NCBI GenBank assembly: GCA_046261635.1
Contig: JBHEOL010000306.1
Location: 1-21,979 of the forward strand
Direction: 5' to 3'
Length of the DNA: 21,979 bases
Origin: JBHEPS01 sp046261635
Lineage (GTDB): Bacteria; Acidobacteriota; Thermoanaerobaculia; Gp7-AA8
Shown here: positions 1-8,126 of the stretch, in pieces
Numbering within the stretch: position 1 is the stretch's first letter
How the letters are laid out: the number at the start of each line of letters is the position of its first letter
Notes under the pieces: generated by a model
Told to the model about the DNA's origin: nothing
Databases searched by the model: none
The model's input: only the letters and a program-made list of their open reading frames with translations
Made by a program: the position numbers and the translations under genes

Positions 1-1871
1 AAAATCGCCTCGATCGGCTCGACCGTCCCCGGCTCGACGCCGACCAGGTTCCAGAAGGCGCGGTTCGCCGTGAGCAGGATCCCATCGGACGTGACGACCA
101 CGATCGCCGAGGAGGACGACTCGATGATGTTCTCGTTGAAATCCTTGAGGAGCTGAATCTGCTCGAGCTGGCGGCGGAGCCTTCCGTACAGCCTGGCATT
201 CTCGATCGCGAGAGCGAGGGGGGCGGTGATCGAGCCGATGAGCTGCAGGTCGTCGCGGGAGAGCGGCTCCTCGCCATGGCGGTTTCCGCAGAGCAGCAAC
301 CCCTGGAGCTCGCTCCGATGGCGAAGCGGAAAGACGTAACGGTAACCGGTCCGGAGGAGCTGGATCGGGAGGTCGCTCTCTTCTGGAAGATGCGGCTCGT
401 CCAGGATCAGCGGGCGCCCGTCCGGCAGCGGCCCGAGATCGTTCTCGCGAACGACCGGTGGTACCGGGAACTGCGGATGGTAGAGGACGAGCGTGTCGCC
501 CTCGCGTACATAGAGGTTCGTCCTGTCCACGTGAACCGCGGCCTCGAGACGGTCGCGGATGGACTCGATCAGGTCAGCCAGGTCGTGGAAGGTCGACAAC
601 TCGCGCGCGAACTCGGTCATCGCCCGCCGATGGCGATAGGTCTCCCGGTAGAGAAACATCTCGATCAGAGTCTCGATCCGCCCCTTGACCGGAATGAGGA
701 CCCCTGCGATCAGCAGGCCCGAAGCGAACGCGAGGAAGTTTCTCTCGAGCGCGAGCCGTTCCTCGAGGAGACTCTGGAGTAGAACGTTCACGGTCGAGAA
801 CGCGATCATTCCGAACACGAACGTCACCGTGTAGGCGAGAACCTCCTTGATGACGACTTCGACATCCCACAGCTTGTAGCGAAGGATCGAAACGGCGAAC
901 GCCAGTGGAATCAGCGCAAGCGGAAGGATCGCGAATGTCGTGTAACCGGAACCGGCGCCGCGGGCCACGAACGGGATCAGGTAGAGAAGGAGAAACGGGA
1001 TGAACCCCACAGCCATCCCAAGGTAAATCCACTTGATCTGCTTCTTCTGGCCGATCGCAGGGGCAGTTCGGAACGTGTAGGTCAGCGCGATGAACGCCAG
1101 CGTGAAGTAGACCGCGAAGTGCAGCATCTCCCACCGGTCGATCAGCCTGATCGACGTCGCCGCCGGCGCCACGGCGATCGCGTTGCCGAGCACGTAAAGG
1201 TCGATCACCCAGAGAAGCAGGAGCGACGGAATCGCGTAGATGACTGCGATCGCGCGGCGGCTCGTCAGCAGCGGCCTGGGGAACCGCAGAAAGAAGTGAA
1301 GCGTGAGCGGCGGGAGGAAGATGCGCGCCATCTCTTCGATGAAGAAGAGGGTTTTGTAGGTCAGGTCGAGCTCGCCCGCCGGCGAGTAGACGTACACCAC
1401 GAACGCAAGAAGCGTGACCAGGTAGAAAAGAGAGCTCTCGCCTCTCGCTCCCCGAAAGAGCGTGAACAGGCCGATGGCGAGGTATAAGAATCCGATCAGG
1501 GTCAGAAACAGGTACTGGTATTCGATTTTCAGCGGAGGAGGCGTGTAGCGCATCGCCAGCGTCTGGCCGTCCCGCCACACGACCAGCGGAATCGGGCCGC
1601 TGTGACGCAGCGTCTCCTTCAACCCGTCGAGCTCGTGACTCGGGACTCCACCCACGACCCAGATCTGGTCGCCGACCCTCAGGCCCGAGCTCTCCGCTCC
1701 GCTTCCCGGATCCACCCGATCGACGTGGATCACTCCTTCCTGCCAGATCCAGTGAAAATCAAGCCTCTCGAAGGACGAGCGTTTGCGCTGGAAGGAAGTG
1801 AAGGCTCCGGCGACGAGAATGACAGTCAGGAGACCGATCAACAGGTTGCGGATGTGAGCGCGACGTCGCAT
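1..1871 (-). CDS. Membrane sensor protein, PDZ + multi-TM + GAF + PAS (probable histidine kinase), partial
   Basis: The minus-strand frame stays open for 623 codons and runs off the left edge. Residues 9-26 form a membrane segment. Residues 38-110 look like a PDZ domain (VDRVDPGSGAESSGLRVGDQI). Residues 118-395 hold about seven or eight hydrophobic segments. A linker typical of 7TM-type sensor kinases follows (LIEMFLYRETYRHRRAMTEF). Residues 428-560 resemble a GAF domain and a PAS domain begins near 575. The output domain lies outside the window; a histidine kinase is the usual one, but SpoIIE phosphatase or GGDEF is possible. PDZ within the membrane sensor part recalls ComP of Bacillus. The start is uncertain: in-frame ATGs also occur at 1931 and 1940, and none has a strong ribosome-binding site. 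It lies downstream of, and in the same direction as, the lytic transglycosylase, about 200 bp away. Confidence 0.85.
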   Translation of the reverse strand, partial: MRRRAHIRNLLIGLLTVILVAGAFTSFQRKRSSFERLDFHWIWQEGVIHVDRVDPGSGAESSGLRVGDQIWVVGGVPSHELDGLKETLRHSGPIPLVVWRDGQTLAMRYTPPPLKIEYQYLFLTLIGFLYLAIGLFTLFRGARGESSLFYLVTLLAFVVYVYSPAGELDLTYKTLFFIEEMARIFLPPLTLHFFLRFPRPLLTSRRAIAVIYAIPSLLLLWVIDLYVLGNAIAVAPAATSIRLIDRWEMLHFAVYFTLAFIALTYTFRTAPAIGQKKQIKWIYLGMAVGFIPFLLLYLIPFVARGAGSGYTTFAILPLALIPLAFAVSILRYKLWDVEVVIKEVLAYTVTFVFGMIAFSTVNVLLQSLLEERLALERNFLAFASGLLIAGVLIPVKGRIETLIEMFLYRETYRHRRAMTEFARELSTFHDLADLIESIRDRLEAAVHVDRTNLYVREGDTLVLYHPQFPVPPVVRENDLGPLPDGRPLILDEPHLPEESDLPIQLLRTGYRYVFPLRHRSELQGLLLCGNRHGEEPLSRDDLQLIGSITAPLALAIENARLYGRLRRQLEQIQLLKDFNENIIESSSSAIVVVTSDGILLTANRAFWNLVGVEPGTVEPIEAI

Positions 1872-1977
1872 CGGAACAGACTTTGAAAACCCAGCAATGG
1901 CCCTGCCTCGCTTCGGTTCCGCGTAAGTCATTGATTCCATAGCCAATCCAGCCCACTTCCGAAGCATCGGGAGGGCC

Positions 1978-2021
1978 CCTCTCCAAATGCTTGGATTCAT
2001 CTGTCCATTTCGTTGGAGAGG
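1978..2021. other. Inverted repeat between transglycosylase and sensor genes
   Basis: CCTCTCCAA (1978-1986) is the exact reverse complement of TTGGAGAGG (2013-2021), separated by 26 nt. It lies about 50 bp downstream of the transglycosylase stop codon on the minus strand, so it could end that transcript or be a processing site. There is no T-tract, and the loop is long for an intrinsic terminator. Nothing else recognisable was seen in the 198-bp gap 1872-2069. Confidence 0.3.
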
Positions 2022-2069
2022 TGAGGGTGCCGATTCGGCAGGCCGGACCCTGAATTCGGGGGAGCGGAT

Positions 2070-4409
2070 TCAATTCGCCGGGGAGGAAGCCCTGGATGAG
2101 TCCGGTCGCGAGCCGTAGAGCTGTTCGTAGCTGGTCCGCAGCAGCGTGATCCGCTTCACGTAGCCGCGCGTCTCCGACAGGGGCATCCCTTCGAGGAACT
2201 CGTCGAGAGGTCGGGAAGGGTTCTGCTGGCGCCATCGCCGGATTCGATAGGGGCCCCCGTTGTATCCGGCGAGCGCGAGCTCGATGTTCCCGTCCAGCAG
2301 ATCGATCACGCGTCGGAGATAGCGGGTTCCGAGCTCGACGTTCACCTCGGGATCGGTGAGCCGTGAAGTGCTGAAGCTTCCGTAAGCGAGGTCGCCCAGC
2401 TCCTGGCCGGTCGCGGGCATGATCTGCATGAGCCCGGTCGCCCCGACCCACGACTTCGCGTCCGGGTTGAATGCGCTTTCCTGGCGGATCAGGGCCATCA
2501 CGAGATAGGGGTCGAGCCGGTTCTTCTCGGATGCCTCGCGAATGAGGCTCTCGTACCGGAGCGGGTAGTACATTTCGAGAAATCGCCAGGGGACGGCGTT
2601 CTGCTCCGGGGTCGCCAACTCCGGCCACGCTCGCCGCATGTAGCGGTAGGCGAGGTCTTGATTTCCTTCCATGAAGTAAAGGTCGCCCAGGATCGCGTCG
2701 GCCCATTTGCGATTCTCGGCCGAGAGATTCTTCTGGACTTCGAGACGCGCAACGCGGCGGAAACCGAGGGCATTCAGCTCGTAAGCGAGGCGAAGATCGC
2801 CCGGCACTTCGGCCTCCGCGATCTCCTCCCACGAGATGCGCGGGGCGGGTGCCACGGGCTCGGGTGGCTCCTCGTCACCGAGCCTGATCCGCGAAAAGAG
2901 CGCGTAGAGATCCTGATACGGCGCGGAAGCGAGTTCGCGGTAGATGCGCTCGCCCTCGGCTGCATGTCCCTCCCGCTCGATGGTGCGAGCGAACCAGTAG
3001 GTCGCCTGCCGTTGAATATTGGGATTTCTGTAGGTGGCCGCGATGTAGTTGAAAAGGTCGCGCGCGACTTCGTTGTTTCCCTTCGTCCAGGCGGCCCACC
3101 CGCGATCCCAGAAGTGCTGAAGCGCCGGGTCGCGCGTCGGATCGAGCTCCACCAACTCGGACACATACCGCCGGATCTCGCCCTCCTGCTCCCGGGCGAT
3201 CATGTGGTCGACGAGGCTCGCGAGCACTTCGATGCGGAGTCCCGTCTCGATCGGAAGGCTTCGGAGGTCGTTGAGTCTTTCGACGTAGAGGGCTTCGTGC
3301 CGGTCCTTCTCGCGCTGCTTTTCGGGGTTGACCTGCTCGACCCGCTTCCTGACCGTGCGGTAAGCCGGGACCTTCACCTTCTTCCCCTTCCGAGTCACAG
3401 TTCTCGTCCCGGAGCGAACGCGCTCGGTGACGGTCTTGAAGGTCACCGAGTCGATTCCCTTCGCGATCGCGCGGTGGTTATTCGCCGAGATCCGAAGCGC
3501 AGGAATCGCGAAGCGGTATGCGCTGGAAAACAGCTGCTCGAGCGCCTCGTTCGATGCTTCGTGCCTGCTGAGCCGGCTCAGGGCCTCGCCTCTCACGAGC
3601 AGCAGGCGTGGGCGCAAGGGATCGTCGACCGTTTCGGGGTCGATGGAGGCACTCTCATCGAGAGCCGCCTTCGGGCGCGCCGACGTCAGGAGCGCTTCCA
3701 GTCTTCGAATCTGCTGCTGGTGCGTCAGGGGAAGAGGCTTGTCGGCCTCCAACCCGCGGAGCGATCGCAGCATTGCGGCCGCGGTTGTGGCCGACTCCGT
3801 GCCGGGACTCTCGATCGCCATGTTCGTCGCCGCGAGAATCATCGCGCCCACGTCTCCCGAGTGAAACTTCGCTTCCAGGTACCGGGAGCGAGCCTCGGCG
3901 GCGATCTCCGGATCGCCTTCGCGGGTCGCGAGAGCCCCCCACACCTCCGCGGCGCGAGCGTTCCCGCCGGAATCGGCGTAAAGGGTCGCGAGCTTGGACG
4001 CCACTGCCCGAGCGTGAATCAGACGTGGCTCGAGACGCCAGAGGGCTGCAAGCGTGCGGCGACTCCCTTCGATTTCGCCGGCAACCTCGTGCGCATTGGC
4101 GAGGTAATAGAGCCGGTACTGCTCGATCGGGCGCGTTCCGAAGGAAAAGGAAGAAAGAAGCTCGATGGCCCGGGGGGGCTGACCTGCTTCGAGTGCTTCG
4201 ACTCCTTCGCGAAACTCGTTCGCGTGCACGGCCAGCTCGGGAGGGGGAGTCAGCTCGGCGCCGGGCGGGCCCTGCTCCCCGTCGGTGCCATTCCGGAAGA
4301 GCCACACCCCGAAAGCGGTCGCGATCACCACGAGTGCGGCAATCGCTCCCGGGAGCCACCGGCGGCGTCTCCAGGCCGGATTTGCTTGCGCGGGCATCGG
4401 ACGCTTCAT
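2070..4409 (-). CDS. Soluble lytic murein transglycosylase, Slt70 type
   Basis: This 779-residue protein should cleave the MurNAc-GlcNAc bond of peptidoglycan to give 1,6-anhydro products in the periplasm. Residues 18-38 are an N-terminal membrane or signal anchor after a basic stretch. Residues about 60-610 are helical, with TPR-like pairs resembling the superhelical ring of Slt70. Residues 615-760 are the catalytic domain. It has the expected motifs: IRQESAFNP with catalytic Glu near 644, GLMQIMP at 659-665, AGYNGGP at 714-720 and ETRGYVKR at 746-753. It is longer than E. coli Slt (about 645 aa). Part of the excess is a lysine/arginine-rich insertion at about 322-370 containing RTVTRKGKKVKVPAYRTVRK, which the family does not normally have. 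The ATG at 4409 has a weak GGA upstream. It follows the 500-residue GAF-like gene by 167 bp. Confidence 0.93.
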   Translation of the reverse strand: MKRPMPAQANPAWRRRRWLPGAIAALVVIATAFGVWLFRNGTDGEQGPPGAELTPPPELAVHANEFREGVEALEAGQPPRAIELLSSFSFGTRPIEQYRLYYLANAHEVAGEIEGSRRTLAALWRLEPRLIHARAVASKLATLYADSGGNARAAEVWGALATREGDPEIAAEARSRYLEAKFHSGDVGAMILAATNMAIESPGTESATTAAAMLRSLRGLEADKPLPLTHQQQIRRLEALLTSARPKAALDESASIDPETVDDPLRPRLLLVRGEALSRLSRHEASNEALEQLFSSAYRFAIPALRISANNHRAIAKGIDSVTFKTVTERVRSGTRTVTRKGKKVKVPAYRTVRKRVEQVNPEKQREKDRHEALYVERLNDLRSLPIETGLRIEVLASLVDHMIAREQEGEIRRYVSELVELDPTRDPALQHFWDRGWAAWTKGNNEVARDLFNYIAATYRNPNIQRQATYWFARTIEREGHAAEGERIYRELASAPYQDLYALFSRIRLGDEEPPEPVAPAPRISWEEIAEAEVPGDLRLAYELNALGFRRVARLEVQKNLSAENRKWADAILGDLYFMEGNQDLAYRYMRRAWPELATPEQNAVPWRFLEMYYPLRYESLIREASEKNRLDPYLVMALIRQESAFNPDAKSWVGATGLMQIMPATGQELGDLAYGSFSTSRLTDPEVNVELGTRYLRRVIDLLDGNIELALAGYNGGPYRIRRWRQQNPSRPLDEFLEGMPLSETRGYVKRITLLRTSYEQLYGSRPDSSRASSPAN

Positions 4410-4576
4410 GTGCAGATTCCACGCCCCGCTATGTCTGCGGATGTGCCCTCGAGATCGTCATTCCGATCGATGACGCCGCGAGGACGTCGAGGGGGCGGTG
4501 GCAGAGGCGGGGGATCCCTCCATCTCGAGGCCCAACGCCCACGCCGAGCGATTCCTCGGATTGAGGATCCGCTCTT

Positions 4577-6079
4577 TCACAGACCGAGCAGGTCGGGACT
4601 GCCGTCCGCCAGGATCCGGACGAGCTCGTCGTAGAAGTAGTTCGAATCGCGTCGCACGTCTTCCCCGATGCGCTCTTCATACATCTGCCGGCTGCGGTCG
4701 ATGTCTTCCTTCATTCTCTCGTAGAGGTCGCGGTGCTTGCGCCCCTCGTCGACCTTGCTCTCGTTGTAGAGCTTGATCTCCGAAACGAGGAGACGCGCAA
4801 ATCGCTTCGCCTCGTCATGCTTCTTGGTCTCGGCGGACTGGCTCTGCTGGGACGCGAAGCGGCCACCGGTGACCCCTGCCGGAGGAATGTACTGAGTCGA
4901 AGGCTTTTCCGTCGTGGAGGCACCGGACCCATGGGGAGGCTGCGGCGGACGCACTTGTGTGGTCGGGGAAACGGCTGGAGATGCCGGGGGCTTCTGGACC
5001 GGAGGAGGCTCGGGATGCACCGGCGGCTCGGGCGTGGCCGGTCGAGGGGCCGATTCGGAGTCGAGCTCGAAAGAGCGGATCGGCGGCGGGGGTGGCGCGG
5101 GAACTTCGAAGGTATGCGAAGGAGAACGCGGAGGTTCGATGGGCTTCGGCGCGGGAGGCTCGCTTGGCGTCGCCATTTCGAATCTCGAGGGAGGAGCGAC
5201 GGAATGGGGCTGGGTCTGAGTCGGCGCGGATTGGAACTGCTCGGGCGCGAGCGCGGGTTTCGGTTCGGGCGTCGGCGGCGGGGCGGGGGGAGCTGGTGTG
5301 GCGGCGCTCTCGTCCGCCCCTTCGTCCCGGCCGCTGAGAGCTGGCGACGGGATCATTTTTCGGATCGTGAGTGTGTCGATCAGAAGTCCGGTCGTGAACA
5401 CCAGAAGCTCGAGGGCGGGACGGTCGAAGCCGTCTTCCGCTCCGTCGACCGCATCGGCGTAGAGGGCCGCGGCGACCTTGTCTTTGATGACCATCGGGAT
5501 GATGGTCGCGCGGGAGGGGGAGGAAGCCTTCAGCCGTGTCGCTACGGAGGCGCCGTCCCAGTCGACGACCATGTGGTCGTCGAGAACTCGGCCGAGCTCC
5601 TGGATGTCGGCAGGCCCGCCTGCGAACCGTTTGATCTCGTCGTCGTTGCCGCCGTTGCCGCTGAACCCGGCGCCCTTCCATCCGGCGAAGGATCCGCTCT
5701 TGAGAATGAACAGAGCGCATCGAGAGCTGAACTGGAGCGACTGCTCGAGCAGGGCGTTGAGAACTTCGACCTGGCTCTTTCCCTGCTCGATCGCGCGGAT
5801 GGCGGTCTTGATCGGCGCGGCGCTCGAGCGTTCCGTCGTTTCGGCCACTGCCACGGGAGCTTCCTGTTCGGGCTCGGCAGCGATGATCTCTTCGATGTGA
5901 CTGCGCAGAGACAGAGACTTCGCGTCCGCCTGGACGCTCTGCGACGCCGCCTCGAGCTGCTGATTCACCGCATCCCGCACGTCGTCGATCGATGACCGGA
6001 TGTCGGTGACCATCCGTTCTACGGCTTCACGGATGCTCTGCTCGATCTTCTGTGCGAACTCCTCGTCCCTGGCGGCCAT
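4577..6079 (-). CDS. GAF-like, proline-rich protein with conserved helical C-terminal domain
   Basis: This 500-residue protein has no signal peptide or membrane segment, so it is probably cytoplasmic. Residues 1-65 are a charged amphipathic helix, likely a coiled coil. Residues 90-245 have the alternating strand/helix pattern of a GAF-like sensor fold (ALFILKSGSFAGWKGAGF; TIIPMVIKDKVAAALYAD). Residues 250-410 are a very proline-rich, low-complexity linker. The last 80 residues are charged helices (FARLLVSEIKLYNESKV; SNYFYDELVRILADG). I recall similar C-terminal segments in other acidobacterial and deltaproteobacterial regulatory or zinc-ribbon proteins, but I know no assigned function. The ATG at 6079 is preferred over a TTG at 6082 because GGGAGGG lies 8 nt upstream. 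It is divergent from the lipoprotein at 6167 across about 87 bp, and is probably first in a run with the transglycosylase. Confidence 0.85.
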   Translation of the reverse strand: MAARDEEFAQKIEQSIREAVERMVTDIRSSIDDVRDAVNQQLEAASQSVQADAKSLSLRSHIEEIIAAEPEQEAPVAVAETTERSSAAPIKTAIRAIEQGKSQVEVLNALLEQSLQFSSRCALFILKSGSFAGWKGAGFSGNGGNDDEIKRFAGGPADIQELGRVLDDHMVVDWDGASVATRLKASSPSRATIIPMVIKDKVAAALYADAVDGAEDGFDRPALELLVFTTGLLIDTLTIRKMIPSPALSGRDEGADESAATPAPPAPPPTPEPKPALAPEQFQSAPTQTQPHSVAPPSRFEMATPSEPPAPKPIEPPRSPSHTFEVPAPPPPPIRSFELDSESAPRPATPEPPVHPEPPPVQKPPASPAVSPTTQVRPPQPPHGSGASTTEKPSTQYIPPAGVTGGRFASQQSQSAETKKHDEAKRFARLLVSEIKLYNESKVDEGRKHRDLYERMKEDIDRSRQMYEERIGEDVRRDSNYFYDELVRILADGSPDLLGL

Positions 6080-6166
6080 CAATCAATCCCTCCCGACCTC
6101 GATCTCCATGAAAATTCTACAACTCCGGGCCGAACTGCAGATCGGCCCCTATGTTACTTTTAATTC

Positions 6167-6778
6167 GTGACCAAAATCACGCCCCCGCTCATTCTTCTTC
6201 TCCTTGCCGGGTTGTTGACAGCCTGCGGTCCGGACGGTCTGGAGGACGAGATTCATCGGGAGTGGCGCGCGGTTCTGGAGCTCAAGAAGGAGTTTCAGCA
6301 GGCCCCCGACGCGAAGCGCGCGGTCGCCCGGCAGGCGTGGGCTTCGGCCCTGCTGGAGTTCACGAATCGCTATCCCGAGCACTCCCGGGCCCATCGGGCT
6401 TACAAGGAGCTCGAGCTCGACTTCGCCCGCCTTCTCGCCAGCCGCGGGCGATACGACGAAGCGGTCCGGTACTACCGGGTCGTTCTGGACGACGACCCCG
6501 CCCACGAGCAGGCCCGGGCGGAGCTCGAGCTCGCCGAACGGCGGCGCTTCGTCACGGCCGACGCCATCGCGAGTCTCCGCCGCGGGATGGGCAAGGTAGA
6601 CGTCAGTGAGAGAATCGGCGTCCCCGCCCCCGGATGGAGCCGGCGCCTCGATCGCGACGGTACGACGATCGAGTCTTGGTACTACAGGCGGCGCGACGGC
6701 GGCGTTGCCGGCGTTTTCTTCCGCAACGGAGAGCTCTTCGCCGCCGAGTTCGATCGCCCGATGAACACCGGCGGTTGA
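6167..6778 (+). CDS. Lipoprotein with TPR-like region and SmpA/BamE-like C-terminus
   Basis: This 203-residue predicted lipoprotein has the N-terminus MTKITPPLILLLLAGLLTAC, ending in a clear lipobox (LTAC) with the modified cysteine at residue 20. Residues about 25-125 are helical and TPR-like (RGRYDEAVRYYRVVLDDDPAHEQA). Residues about 135-200 resemble the SmpA/OmlA (BamE) fold: SLRRGMGKVDVSERIG, then WYY and VFFRNGEL. This suggests an outer-membrane assembly or peptidoglycan-proximal scaffold, but the role is inferred only from fold resemblance. Translation must start at the GTG at 6167, because an in-frame TAA lies at 6161-6163 just before the signal peptide. No Shine-Dalgarno sequence is visible. 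A TATGTT at 6150-6155 could be a -10 element giving a nearly leaderless message. Confidence 0.85.
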   Translation: MTKITPPLILLLLAGLLTACGPDGLEDEIHREWRAVLELKKEFQQAPDAKRAVARQAWASALLEFTNRYPEHSRAHRAYKELELDFARLLASRGRYDEAVRYYRVVLDDDPAHEQARAELELAERRRFVTADAIASLRRGMGKVDVSERIGVPAPGWSRRLDRDGTTIESWYYRRRDGGVAGVFFRNGELFAAEFDRPMNTGG

Positions 6779-6851
6779 TCCGACGCGACTTCGGCTCCGC
6801 GGAATGGCCGCGAACCCCTTACGGTTTTTGCATCCGTTCAGGAGACGCCGC

Positions 6852-7229
6852 ATGCCGCTTTACGAATATCAGTGTCAGGAGTGTGCCGAGACGCACGAGA
6901 TGCTTCAGAAGTTCTCGGATGAGCCTCAGACGATCTGCCCTTCCTGCGGCGGTGCGCTGAGGAAACTGTTCTCCTCGCCGGCGATCCGCTTCAAGGGCTC
7001 GGGCTTCTACCTCACGGATTACGGCAAGGGAACCTCCGGCCCGGCCGCAAAGGCCGACGCGGGTAACGGCGGGGGCGACTCCGCTTCCTCGGGTGCCGAA
7101 TCCTCATCCGCGAAGTCCGACTCGCCGAAGCCGGGGGGAGCGGCGGCGTCTTCCAAGCCCGACTCCGCGAAGTCGGACTCGTCGAAGGCGCCCGCACCGT
7201 CATCGGGGACTCGCGAGTCCGGCTCCTGA
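6852..7229 (+). CDS. FmdB-family zinc-ribbon protein
   Basis: This 125-residue protein begins MPLYEYQCQECAE, the hallmark of the FmdB/CxxC-CxxC zinc-ribbon family. The first Cys pair is at residues 8 and 11 and the second is in CPSCGG near 35-38, so one zinc should be bound. The family is often annotated as regulatory, but its function is largely unknown. Residues about 60-125 are a low-complexity Ser/Ala/Lys/Pro tail with repeated KSDS-K units, longer than the family's compact core. The reading frame is open from an upstream ATG at 6804, but the ATG at 6852 is chosen because the zinc-ribbon motif starts exactly there and CAGGAGA lies about 6 nt before it. It follows the lipoprotein gene by 73 bp and may be co-transcribed with it. 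Confidence 0.93.
   Translation: MPLYEYQCQECAETHEMLQKFSDEPQTICPSCGGALRKLFSSPAIRFKGSGFYLTDYGKGTSGPAAKADAGNGGGDSASSGAESSSAKSDSPKPGGAAASSKPDSAKSDSSKAPAPSSGTRESGS
7110..7187 (+). repeat. Imperfect direct repeat in the FmdB tail
   Basis: Two 21-nt copies, at 7110-7130 and 7167-7187, differ at two positions. They encode AKSDSPK and AKSDSSK. They account for part of the low-complexity C-terminal tail and probably arose by slippage or local duplication within the coding sequence. Confidence 0.7.
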
Positions 7230-7296
7230 TTCCTTACGCGCCCTTCACGCGGAATCGATGACTATCCGCACCGTTCGACCGTACAATCGATCGTAG

Positions 7297-7914
7297 ATGG
7301 GAAAGTCCCGCACCGCCCTCGTGGAACCGCTTCGCTCCCTTTTCGAAGAGATCGACATCGGGAGGATCCGGCGCGAGGTCGGAGGCCTCCGGATGATGAG
7401 CCCCGACTGGGAGCCGCGCGATCACGCGCGGGCGCTGGCGCGACGCACCGCACTGCGATGCGCGGCGGCTGGAGCGGCGACGGGCCTTCCCTCCGGCAAC
7501 ATGGCGATCGCCACGCTCGGCGCTGACCTCTCTTACCTCGTCTATCAACAGTTCCGCCTGATTCTCGGCATCGCCACCATTTATGGACACGAGCCCGGCT
7601 CGCGCGAGCGGTTCCGCGAGGCTCTGGTCTGCCTGGCCCTCGGATCCGGAGTCGGCATCGGCAAGCGCGGAATCGCCGTCGCGATCGAATCCCTCCGCGG
7701 CGAAAGCGGAGCCCTCGCCTCGCGGACCGGGTCGCGCCTGCCCGGGGAGCGGCTCGGCAAAATGATCCCGGCCATGGGCGCCATCTCCGGCGGGGCATTG
7801 AACTACTTCGTCGTGCAAGCGGTCGCGAATGTCACGATCCGCTACTACGAGGCACTCGTTGATCCGCGGCTCGCCGAAGAGATCTGGGCGGAAGGCGACC
7901 GCGAGCACGCCTGA
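7297..7914 (+). CDS. EcsC-family-like protein
   Basis: This 205-residue protein is weakly hydrophobic. The central part matches the pattern I know from EcsC-family proteins: CAAAGAATGLPSGNMAIATL at about 53-72, then a helix with D and Q/R residues (ADLSYLVYQQFRLILGIATI), then a C-terminal PAMGAISGGALNYFVVQAVA. The family is named after Bacillus EcsC, encoded beside the Ecs ABC transporter, but no transporter is adjacent here and the biochemical role is unknown. The ATG at 7297 has no evident Shine-Dalgarno. TACAAT at 7282-7287 resembles a -10 element, so a very short leader is possible. It lies 67 bp after the FmdB gene in the same direction. Confidence 0.7.
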   Translation: MGKSRTALVEPLRSLFEEIDIGRIRREVGGLRMMSPDWEPRDHARALARRTALRCAAAGAATGLPSGNMAIATLGADLSYLVYQQFRLILGIATIYGHEPGSRERFREALVCLALGSGVGIGKRGIAVAIESLRGESGALASRTGSRLPGERLGKMIPAMGAISGGALNYFVVQAVANVTIRYYEALVDPRLAEEIWAEGDREHA

Positions 7915-8126
7915 TTTGCACCTTTCAACAGACGCAATTTCTATTCCCCGATGTGTTCGTAACCGGCTCGGTTTCGCTTCCGCTCGCGACCGCCGCAATT
8001 GTTGCAGCCGGTAGGAATGCTCCCAACAACGCCCGGGTTTCAGACGGCTGAATGCAGAAACAATCCTGGTGTGATCGTCAGACGACTTCTCTGTTCGAGC
8101 GTCGTCGAAGAGCGCGTCGCGTGAGG
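7915..8126 (+). other. Non-coding gap between EcsC-like and small hypothetical genes
   Basis: This 212-bp stretch holds no recognisable RNA or gene if the next ORF starts at 8127. It contains a GACGAC/GTCGTC inverted repeat (8081-8086 and 8101-8106, 14-nt loop) near the end and a TTGTTG/CAACAA pair further upstream. Either could be leader structure. The frame of the next gene is open from 8052, so part of the gap may be coding. Confidence 0.3.

Noticed and set aside
574..1578. 334-codon minus-strand frame within the sensor gene
   Set aside because: It is in a different frame from the sensor, which shows membrane, PDZ and GAF signatures. The product is Arg/Pro-rich shadow sequence.
4498..4507. 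GTGGCAGAGG matching one end of the composite repeats
   Set aside because: There is no facing CCTCTGCCAC partner nearby and the flanking genes are co-directional, so it is more likely a chance match in GC-rich sequence.
2658..4634. 658-codon open frame on the plus strand, antisense to the transglycosylase
   Set aside because: It mirrors the true gene, whose family motifs are unambiguous. Long antisense frames are expected from strong GC third-position bias, and the product resembles no known family.
4733..5995. 420-codon plus-strand frame opposite the proline-rich protein
   Set aside because: Its Gly/Arg-rich product is what the reverse complement of proline-rich codons produces. No start context or domain supports it.
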